NCBI GenBank assembly: GCA_905480645.1
Contig: CAJQRC010000053.1
Coordinates: forward strand, 1-51,951
From: an uncultured Tateyamaria sp.
GTDB lineage: Bacteria > Pseudomonadota > Alphaproteobacteria > Rhodobacterales > Rhodobacteraceae
Reading direction: 5' to 3'
Length of the DNA: 51,951 bases
Position numbers and translations under genes: made by a program. Positions 45,594-51,951 of the stretch are shown piece after piece. Below the pieces are notes generated by a model. It saw only the letters and a list, made by a program, of their open reading frames with translations, made no database searches and was not told where the DNA came from. Within the stretch, counting starts at the first letter, position 1; every line of letters begins with the position of its first letter.

Positions 45594-46250
45594 TTAGCCG
45601 TCCTGAGGATAGCTAATTATAGACAAGTATCGCGCTGGCAGCGAGATAAGATTTTCTGGGCCATGTGGTGCATCGGCGTCAAAAAACAGCGTATCGCCTG
45701 GTCGCAAGTTATAAACATTATCACCATGTCGATATTCTACTTCTCCATCCAACATGTAGATCGTTTCTATACCCGCGTGTTGGAAAGTTGGAAAAACGTC
45801 AGATTTATCCGAAAGTGTTATAAGGTATGGTTCCACCATCACCCCACTAGCATTAGATCCGATGTGACCAAGTAAGTTGTACTGATGATTTGCTCGAGTT
45901 CCTTCTCGTTCTAATTCCACACCAGCTCCTGCCTTTGTATGAACAGCTGTGCGAGTTTCTTCAAAACGTCGAAAAAAGTTTGTTAACGGCACAGATAACG
46001 CATTAGCAAGGCTCTGTAATGTTGTGAGCGATGGGGAAGTGTTGCCATTTTCAATTTTTGATAACATTCCAATCGAAATACCAGTGATTGAGGATAGCTC
46101 GGCCACTGTAATTTCTCTTTTGCGGCGATAGGTGCGAACTTCTCGACCAATAGCGACTTCAAGAACCTTCTCACGATTTTCATCTATGCGGTGAGGATCT
46201 TGTTTTAAAACAGTGTTTGCCATTACCACTTTCGAATTTTCTATGTTCAT
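45594..46250 (-). CDS. XRE-family regulator with C-terminal cupin
   Basis: A 218-residue transcription regulator of the PuuR-like type: an N-terminal helix-turn-helix at about 36-90 (VRTYRRKREITVAELSSITG, then MLSKIENGNTSPSLTTLQ) and a C-terminal cupin at about 140-215 (HAGIETIYMLDGEVEYRHGD, LRPGDTLFFDADAPHGP) that likely senses a small amine or amino acid. It is divergent from the AraC-type regulator 95 bases away and convergent with dmmC. Control of the dmm or mgd operons is a reasonable guess. Confidence 0.88.
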   Translation of the reverse strand: MNIENSKVVMANTVLKQDPHRIDENREKVLEVAIGREVRTYRRKREITVAELSSITGISIGMLSKIENGNTSPSLTTLQSLANALSVPLTNFFRRFEETRTAVHTKAGAGVELEREGTRANHQYNLLGHIGSNASGVMVEPYLITLSDKSDVFPTFQHAGIETIYMLDGEVEYRHGDNVYNLRPGDTLFFDADAPHGPENLISLPARYLSIISYPQDG

Positions 46251-46345
46251 AATTAAAATGCTTCGCTTTGGGCTAGTGTGCCGATTCCAATTGTTCGAAA
46301 TCTAAATACTAGTATACCATGAATTTTTCCTGATAGGATAATTAT

Positions 46346-47335
46346 ATGTATGCTCATGAAAAAAAAGACATAGGATTTTTAATTTTTCCTGGCTTTCCTA
46401 TGGCCTGCCTCACATCAATGATTGAGCCGTTACGTGCAGCAAACGAAATTGTGGGATATGAAGTTTTCCGTTGGTCTCTTGTTTCTGAGGATGGAGGTCG
46501 CACCGAAGCTAGCGCACGTGTTTCATTTGAGCCTGATAAATCTTTGTGCGAAATAGATAAAGTTGACCAGATTTATTTATTAAGTGATCCGTCTTCAAAT
46601 TTCAAAAGTTCTAAAAGATCGCACGGACATTTGCGTAAATTAGCAAAGCATGGTGCTATACTTGGAGCAGTAAGCGGAGGAGTTTTCCCTTTGGCCCGTT
46701 CGGGCCTCTTGACTGGATATATTGCGTCAGTGCACTGGTGTTATGAAGGAGCCTTTGGGGAAGAGTTCCCAGAGCTGAAAACTTCAAAAGATGTGATCAC
46801 TATCGATAGCTGTCGTATTACTGCTTCGGGAGCTGCCGCCGCATTTGATCTTTCCTTGCATATGATTGAGGAGGCCTTTGGGGCTGATGTTGCGACGGAG
46901 GTCGCCTGTTGGTTTCAACATCCATTAGTGCGAGGGCAGGGGGTGTCACAGCAAAAGCCAACCTTTGCTAACGAAAGTACAAATGACATGTTGCCATCAA
47001 GTGTCCGTGATGCTGTGACGATGTTTTCAAATCACTTAGATGATCCATTAAATATTTCTGACGTAGCGCGTGAGGTTGGCGTTTCTGTACGGCAACTTGA
47101 GCGTCTTTTCCAAAAAACAACAGGTAGAACTCCGCTTATTTACTATCGCTCTTTGCGGATGCACAAAGCTCGTCAATTACTAGTTTATGGTACATATTCA
47201 ATAGCACAGATCGCGGCGGCTGTTGGCTACTCCTCTTCATTTACATTAAATAAAAATTATTTAGAAGTTTTTGGTATTCTCCCCAGAGAAGAACGCAAAA
47301 AGGTCAACATGTTTCGAGTAAGTCAAGAGCATTAG
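46346..47335 (+). CDS. GlxA/GbdR-type AraC-family regulator
   Basis: A 329-residue regulator with an N-terminal DJ-1/PfpI-like domain (FLIFPGFPMACLTSMIEPL, AVSGGVFPLARSGLL) and C-terminal AraC DNA-binding domain (LNISDVAREVGVSVRQLERL, then IAQIAAAVGYSSSFTLNKNY). This is the family of GbdR, ArgR and CdhR, which respond to glycine betaine, arginine or carnitine. It is convergent with mgdD and divergent from the XRE-cupin gene, placing it to control the mgd or dmm genes. A TAGGATAAT site precedes the ATG. Confidence 0.87.
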   Translation: MYAHEKKDIGFLIFPGFPMACLTSMIEPLRAANEIVGYEVFRWSLVSEDGGRTEASARVSFEPDKSLCEIDKVDQIYLLSDPSSNFKSSKRSHGHLRKLAKHGAILGAVSGGVFPLARSGLLTGYIASVHWCYEGAFGEEFPELKTSKDVITIDSCRITASGAAAAFDLSLHMIEEAFGADVATEVACWFQHPLVRGQGVSQQKPTFANESTNDMLPSSVRDAVTMFSNHLDDPLNISDVAREVGVSVRQLERLFQKTTGRTPLIYYRSLRMHKARQLLVYGTYSIAQIAAAVGYSSSFTLNKNYLEVFGILPREERKKVNMFRVSQEH

Positions 47336-47346
47336 GGTCCAACAAG

Positions 47347-47910
47347 TTAAGCACACGATTTTGCAGCTATCATAAATGCATGATGTAATGTTGCAGCGGA
47401 AGCACGTGGGCCGAAAATACGTATGTGTGTTTGATATTTCAGACATAATACAAAACAGCTTAATTGGTGTATAGTTGTTCGTCGTGCTTCCCCGACTTCC
47501 ATTTTTCGAATGGGAGCGGCGCAAAGCCTTTCCATGACTTCTGAAACTCCAGAGCCGGTTAGATCAAAACATACCCAAGCCCCTGATTGTTCAGTAATTG
47601 AAGCAGTATTTAAAAAAAATGATTTAAGATTATTGGCAAGAAGCTCATGTGTACTTTTAGGAGCTTTGATCATCCACTGGTCAGGAGAAATCCAAAAACC
47701 GACCTCTGTATTATCTAAAGTTGCTTGCCCTGGCTTTGGTATGTCACCAAGTATTTTTTTGATTTTGTCACGGCAATCATTTTCGTATCCTTTTCGCGCG
47801 GCTACTGATGCCAGCGCTAAATCATCATTTTCGGTTATGATTATGCGCTCAAATTTATCAATGCGAGTTTCTAGCCCGCCAAGAGCAGTAATTGGTTGAA
47901 GATCATGCAC
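47347..47910 (-). CDS. mgdD: N-methylglutamate dehydrogenase subunit D / sarcosine oxidase gamma-like
   Basis: A 187-residue sarcosine-oxidase gamma-like subunit, recognised by FWISPDQWMIKAP, WVCFDLTGSGVSEVMERLCA and the ending pattern LKYQTHIRIFGPRASAATLHHAF. The gene overlaps the large subunit's stop region by eight bases. In heterotetrameric sarcosine oxidase this subunit packs against alpha at the THF-domain side. It is the last gene of the leftward four-gene operon; the call as N-methylglutamate dehydrogenase rather than sarcosine oxidase rests on the gmaS and mgsABC genes nearby. Confidence 0.8.
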   Translation of the reverse strand: MHDLQPITALGGLETRIDKFERIIITENDDLALASVAARKGYENDCRDKIKKILGDIPKPGQATLDNTEVGFWISPDQWMIKAPKSTHELLANNLKSFFLNTASITEQSGAWVCFDLTGSGVSEVMERLCAAPIRKMEVGEARRTTIHQLSCFVLCLKYQTHIRIFGPRASAATLHHAFMIAAKSCA

Positions 47911-50842
47911 GGAGACGCTCTCCTTCTGGATCTAAAAAGTGAGGACTGACTATCTCTATCTTAGTTTCAACTTTTGTTAGTGGACTAACTAGCCTCATGT
48001 GCTCTCCAATCCGCTCCGTCCCGTTTTTAAGAAAGCCAAGAGCAATCGCATGTCCAAGATTAGGTGAATAGCATGATGATGTTATATAACCTTGATCATG
48101 AACAGCAGTTATTGGTCCAGTAATATTCATTAAGTGAGCGCCTGCTGGGATGGATGCTTCAGAAAAAATTGGCTTGATTCCAATCTGACGCAAATCACTG
48201 GTAGTATTCAGACCCTCGCGTTCAGATAATATCGATCCAATACTATCTTTTTTCTTTGAAATCATCCGCCCCATACCTAAGTTTTGCGCTGTTGTAGTAC
48301 CATTAAGCTCATTACCAGCGGCGTGGCCTTTTTCAATACGCATGACGCCCAGAGCTTCAGTCCCATATGGCGTGATGTTAAATTCTGCTCCAACTTGCAT
48401 TATCTTTCGCATTAGAGCATCACCATATGCGGTCGGAACAGCAATTTCATACGCAAGCTCTCCGCTAAAAGAAATGCGAAATAATCGCGCTCTTAAACCA
48501 CCACACACGGTGATATTAGCACAAGCCATAAATGGGAAAGCGTCGTTTGAAATATCTTGATCGACAATCTTCCGCAAAACTGACCGACTGTTAGGGCCTG
48601 CTACTGCATATTGTGCCCATGCCTCAGTTGTTGAGATTAATTGTACGTCTATGTCAGGAAAAAGGCATTGGCGTACGAATTCCATGTGCCGATACACAGG
48701 GAGAGCATTGGCTGTGGTTGTCGTAACTACAAAGTGGTCTTCAAACAATCTTGCGGCAGTTCCATCATCCATAGCAATGCCGTCTTCACGCAGCATTAAT
48801 CCGTAACGCGTTTTTCCAACTGCAAGCTTTGCAAACCCATTACAATAGATTTTATTCAAAAAATCAGCGGCCTCTGTACCCTGAACGTCAATCTTTCCGA
48901 GGGTAGTAACATCACAGACCCCAACCGACTTTCGTGTAGCCAAAACTTCGCGATCCACGCTTTCTCGCCATGTTGTCTCTCCGTCGCGTGGAAACCACTG
49001 AGCACGAAGCCAATTGCCGACTTCAACAAAGACAGCGTTATGTTCTGTGGCCCACTGATGGCTGGGGGTTAGACGTTTAGGATGGAAATCTTGTCCACGA
49101 TGGCGTCCACCAAAGGCACCTATTGCGGTAGGTGTGTAGGGCGGACGAAAAATAGTAGTTCCTGTTTCTGGGATAGATTTTCCAGAAAGCTCCGCCATAA
49201 TGGCTAAACCGCCCATATTTGATGTTTTGCCTTGGTCCGTTGCCATGCCTAAAGTTGTATATCTTTTGAGATGTTCAACGGAGCGGAAACCCTCCTGATA
49301 GCTTAGTTTGACGTCTTTCACTGTCACGTCGTTTTGTTGGTCAAGCCATGCGCGCGAGCAACCCTCTACATACCAAAATGGAGTAAGATTTATGGTGGCG
49401 TCTTCTGCTGTTGGCAAATTGAAGCTAGTTTTTTTCAAGTTGAGCGCCTCAATAGCCGCTGTCTGCCCACCTCGTAGAGCTCCGGCAGTAGAAAAGTCCC
49501 CATTAGCCGCACCGGCAACAGTCATTCCGGGGGGCAAGTCATGTCCTGGGACGAATGCTGCTAAATCCTTATTCCACTGAGGACGCCCTCGTTGATGGCA
49601 GGTCATATGTACATTTGGGTTCCATCCACCCGACATACCTATTGCTCCACATTTGATCGACTTAACTGATCCATCTTTCAGCCGCACCTCCGCAAATGTT
49701 AAGCCGAGCCTTCCTTTGGTGTTGATAATTTCACCATGCAAAACTTCGTAATCCAAACTGGTGGGCGCATCTGACCGCACATCAACGACAGCAGCGATTT
49801 TTACACCTTTGTTATGAAGATCAACGGCAGTGCGGTGGCCGTCATCATTATTAGTAAAAATTGCAACTCGTTTGTCAGCTGTTACAGAAAAGCGATTGGC
49901 GTAAGTTCGCAAAGCAGAAGCAAGCATAATTCCGGGACGATCATTATTCTCAAATGCGATAGGCCGTTCAATTGCTCCACCTGCTAAAATTGTTCTTTGG
50001 GTATATATGCGCCACAAAATTTGTCGGGGCTTATCAATCTCAGGTTGTAAGACATGATCGCTGATGCGTTCGACGGCTCCATAGGTCCCATGGTCAAAAG
50101 CGCCTATCACTGTAGTGCGTGACATGACCCGAACATTTGGCATGTTTTTCAATTCACCAACGATTTTAATAGCCCATTCCGAGCCACTAATGTCTTCAAG
50201 CAAAAACGTCTCACTATTTAGGCGTCCGCCCATGCAGAAGTCTTCGTCAGCTATAATCACTTGTGCTCCTGATCGAGCAGCGGTTATGGCAGCAGCCAAG
50301 CCAGAAGGGCCTGCTCCAATAATTAACAAATCACAGTGTAGAAATCCTTTGTCATAAACATCTGGATCATCTTTCAGGGACAGTGATCCAAGGCCTGCAG
50401 CATTGCGAATAATAGGCTCATAAATTTTTTCCCAAAATGCTGCTGGCCACATAAATGTTTTATAATAAAATCCTGCAGTCAAAAAGTTTGATAGACGATC
50501 GTTGATGGCCAATAGATCAAAACGCAAAGAGCCCAATCGGTTTTGGCTTTTTGCAACCAGTCCATCATACAGTTCAGCTGTTGTTGCTCGTGTGTTTGGC
50601 TCTTGTCTGTCTCCCGCTCTCAATTCAACAATTGCATTTGGCTCTTCAGAGCCGGCGGTCAGCAAGCCACGTGGGCGGTGATATTTAAACGAACGTCCCA
50701 TGAGGCGCACGCGATTTGCTAATAATGCTGATGCAAGCGTATCACCTGCGTGACCTTTGTATCGTTTACCATCAAATATGAACTGGTGAGATGTGTCCCT
50801 TTGGATTTGCCCACCTGTAGAAAATCTATTTGTTTGGGTCAT
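47903..50842 (-). CDS. mgdC: N-methylglutamate dehydrogenase subunit C / sarcosine oxidase alpha-like
   Basis: A 979-residue alpha-type subunit. Order of parts: N-terminal ferredoxin-like fold at about 20-100 (HAGDTLASALLAN, GRSFKYHRPRG) without 2Fe-2S cysteines; FAD/NAD-binding domain with [12 protein letters not shown] at 174-185; and a C-terminal GcvT-like THF domain from about 590 (GVCDVTTLGKIDVQG, FRISFSGELAYEIAVP) that would trap the methyl carbon as methylene-THF. It oxidises a secondary N-methyl amino acid, probably N-methylglutamate to glutamate. Sarcosine is the alternative substrate. The start overlaps the mgdB stop (ATGA). Confidence 0.88.
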   Translation of the reverse strand: MTQTNRFSTGGQIQRDTSHQFIFDGKRYKGHAGDTLASALLANRVRLMGRSFKYHRPRGLLTAGSEEPNAIVELRAGDRQEPNTRATTAELYDGLVAKSQNRLGSLRFDLLAINDRLSNFLTAGFYYKTFMWPAAFWEKIYEPIIRNAAGLGSLSLKDDPDVYDKGFLHCDLLIIGAGPSGLAAAITAARSGAQVIIADEDFCMGGRLNSETFLLEDISGSEWAIKIVGELKNMPNVRVMSRTTVIGAFDHGTYGAVERISDHVLQPEIDKPRQILWRIYTQRTILAGGAIERPIAFENNDRPGIMLASALRTYANRFSVTADKRVAIFTNNDDGHRTAVDLHNKGVKIAAVVDVRSDAPTSLDYEVLHGEIINTKGRLGLTFAEVRLKDGSVKSIKCGAIGMSGGWNPNVHMTCHQRGRPQWNKDLAAFVPGHDLPPGMTVAGAANGDFSTAGALRGGQTAAIEALNLKKTSFNLPTAEDATINLTPFWYVEGCSRAWLDQQNDVTVKDVKLSYQEGFRSVEHLKRYTTLGMATDQGKTSNMGGLAIMAELSGKSIPETGTTIFRPPYTPTAIGAFGGRHRGQDFHPKRLTPSHQWATEHNAVFVEVGNWLRAQWFPRDGETTWRESVDREVLATRKSVGVCDVTTLGKIDVQGTEAADFLNKIYCNGFAKLAVGKTRYGLMLREDGIAMDDGTAARLFEDHFVVTTTTANALPVYRHMEFVRQCLFPDIDVQLISTTEAWAQYAVAGPNSRSVLRKIVDQDISNDAFPFMACANITVCGGLRARLFRISFSGELAYEIAVPTAYGDALMRKIMQVGAEFNITPYGTEALGVMRIEKGHAAGNELNGTTTAQNLGMGRMISKKKDSIGSILSEREGLNTTSDLRQIGIKPIFSEASIPAGAHLMNITGPITAVHDQGYITSSCYSPNLGHAIALGFLKNGTERIGEHMRLVSPLTKVETKIEIVSPHFLDPEGERLRA

Positions 50843-51126
50843 TTGCTTCGTCCCCGTTCGCGCGCGACATTCTGGGCAAGTTCAACTGAGGAAATTTCGT
50901 GGGTGACAGTATTACGAGTAACAACTAACCAAGATCTATCGCCAGCTTCGTGGAACCAAAGTTCTTTATGCCAGCCCGCTGGATTGTCGCGTAAATAACC
51001 ATAGTTATAGAAATCCTCTGCGGCTGTTTCAGACTGCCAATTTGGACGATCTATTAGTTTAGCATCCCCCAGATAGGTAAATTCTGCCGCATCTCTTGAA
51101 CCTAGAAGTGGATGTTCGATAATCAT
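50839..51126 (-). CDS. mgdB: N-methylglutamate dehydrogenase subunit B / delta-like, zinc motif missing
   Basis: A 95-residue delta-like subunit: MIIEHPLLGSRDAAEFTYLG at the start, then YLRDNPAGWHKELWFHEAGD and SWLVVTRNT. True sarcosine oxidase delta subunits start with a CPxCG zinc motif; here the place reads HPLLG and there is no cysteine in the chosen protein. The ATG at 51126 with GAGG upstream is preferred over an in-frame start at 51177 that overlaps mgdA. Loss of the zinc ligands may typify the N-methylglutamate branch. Its partners are the alpha and beta subunits. Confidence 0.82.
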   Translation of the reverse strand: MIIEHPLLGSRDAAEFTYLGDAKLIDRPNWQSETAAEDFYNYGYLRDNPAGWHKELWFHEAGDRSWLVVTRNTVTHEISSVELAQNVARERGRSK

Positions 51127-51139
51127 GACACGCGTCCTC

Positions 51140-51951
51140 TCAGTGCAGGTTGGGTTGATTGCCCATACCTTTTTCATCTATCATTAAACCTTTTTCAAAG
51201 CGATCAAAGCGATAGGCCTTAGCGGTGGGATGAGGTTCGTCTTTGGCTAATAAATGCGCAAAGCAAAATCCGCTGGCTGGCGTAGCTTTAAATCCTCCAT
51301 AACACCAGCCCCCATTGAAATAGAGACCTGTAATATGTGTACGGTCTATTATCGGAGAACCATCCATCGACATATCCATAATGCCGCCCCACATGCGCAG
51401 TAATCGTGCACGCCCAAATGCTGGAAAAATGGCCATTCCTCCCTCGCACACGTCTTCTACTGTTGGTAGGTTGCCGCGTTGTGCATACGAATTGTAGCCA
51501 TCTAAATCACCGCCAAAGACCAGGCCACCTTTATCGGATTGACTTACATAAAAATGGCCAGCTCCAAATGTAACGACACCAGGTAAAACAGGTTTCAAAC
51601 CTTCGGATACAAATGCTTGCAATACGTGGCTTTCCATCGGTAGGCGCATTTCTGCTTTTGCCATCAATCTCCCTGACGATCCTGCAACAGCACAACCCAC
51701 TTTTTTAGAGCCTACAAACCCTCGTGAGGTTTCAACACCAAGGCACTTGCCATTTTTTATTCGAAAACCAGTAACTTCACAATTTTGAATAATGTCAACG
51801 CCATGGCTGTCGGCTCCCCGCGCATAACCCCACGCGACAGCGTCATGGCGTACGGTCCCGCCGCGGTGTTGGGCTAAACCGCCTTTAATTGGAAAGCGTG
51901 CGTCTTTTGTATTGAGGAACGGGTAACGTGCTTTTATTTGTTCGGTTGATA
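51140..51951 (-). CDS. mgdA: N-methylglutamate dehydrogenase subunit A / sarcosine oxidase beta-like (partial)
   Basis: The right edge cuts off the N-terminal part, including the FAD dinucleotide motif. The visible 270 codons include GGLAQHRGGTVRHDAVAWGY and GVDIIQNCEVTGFRI, then FGAGHFYVSQSDKGGLVFGGD, ending with NGGWCYGGFKATPASG as in sarcosine oxidase beta (SoxB). It carries the FAD and covalent flavin chemistry that oxidises the N-methyl group. A GTG at 51700 is internal and not the start. First gene of the leftward operon, 13 bases before mgdB. Confidence 0.88.
   Translation of the reverse strand, partial: STEQIKARYPFLNTKDARFPIKGGLAQHRGGTVRHDAVAWGYARGADSHGVDIIQNCEVTGFRIKNGKCLGVETSRGFVGSKKVGCAVAGSSGRLMAKAEMRLPMESHVLQAFVSEGLKPVLPGVVTFGAGHFYVSQSDKGGLVFGGDLDGYNSYAQRGNLPTVEDVCEGGMAIFPAFGRARLLRMWGGIMDMSMDGSPIIDRTHITGLYFNGGWCYGGFKATPASGFCFAHLLAKDEPHPTAKAYRFDRFEKGLMIDEKGMGNQPNLH

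Noticed and set aside
47347-51951. Calling the four-gene operon plain sarcosine oxidase soxBDAG
   Set aside because: Sequence families are the same, but gmaS and mgsABC nearby produce N-methylglutamate and the delta subunit is atypical. Sarcosine oxidase is kept as the alternative.
1-51951. CRISPR array, tRNA or rRNA genes, prophage, replication origin
   Set aside because: No direct-repeat array, cloverleaf sequence, phage gene or origin-like cluster was seen on either strand.

Overview
The window reads as a catabolic island of a marine alphaproteobacterium (Roseobacter, SAR116 or a related lineage). The reasons are the combination of trimethylamine monooxygenase, trimethylamine N-oxide demethylase, dimethylamine monooxygenase and the N-methylglutamate route with a carnitine/betaine module, the AT-leaning composition (judged by eye, not calculated), and very tight gene packing with many ATGA overlaps. 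No rRNA, tRNA, CRISPR array or intact mobile element was seen. A transposase 3' remnant lies at the left edge.

Layout. (1) 1-5230: transposase scrap, an ABC1/UbiB-type kinase-like gene overlapping a DCC-family thiol oxidoreductase gene, a BLUF blue-light sensor, and a membrane Cache-type class III adenylate cyclase. (2) 5372-14033: a divergent pair of operons. The minus-strand arm encodes RidA, an alpha/beta hydrolase, a CoA-transferase fused to a flavin reductase, and a DUF1185 protein. The plus-strand arm encodes an aldehyde dehydrogenase, a TgnB-like flavin monooxygenase, a carnitinyl-CoA dehydratase-like hydratase and L-carnitine dehydrogenase. The enzyme set resembles the trigonelline (N-methylnicotinate) ring-opening pathway. 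(3) 14015-24806: a GlxA-type AraC regulator divergent from a long operon with a beta-keto acid cleavage enzyme (dehydrocarnitine cleavage), a four-gene ABC importer, an acyl-CoA dehydrogenase, an ADP-forming acyl-CoA ligase, a serine hydrolase and a cupin. This looks like gamma-butyrobetaine/carnitine use. (4) 24849-28728: cytochrome c', then fhs and folD for tetrahydrofolate-bound one-carbon flow. (5) 29167-51951: methylated amine catabolism, with tdm, tmm, gmaS-mgsABC, an Amt transporter with a tiny partner protein, dmmDABC, two regulators, and mgdABCD (mgdA runs off the right edge).

How it fits together. TMA is oxidised to TMAO (Tmm), TMAO to DMA plus formaldehyde (Tdm), DMA to methylamine (Dmm), methylamine to gamma-glutamylmethylamide (GmaS), then N-methylglutamate (MgsABC), then glutamate plus methylene-THF (MgdABCD). 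One-carbon units leave through FolD and Fhs. The known trigonelline pathway releases methylamine and formate, which are substrates of GmaS and Fhs here. A ring-opening pathway for an N-methylpyridinium such as homarine could even feed N-methylglutamate directly. The least explained parts are the CoA-transferase/flavin-reductase fusion, the DUF1185 gene, the 56-residue protein after amt, the delta subunit lacking the usual zinc cysteines, and a structured-looking leader before fhs.

All function calls rest on reading motifs and remembered family sequences. No database search was run.
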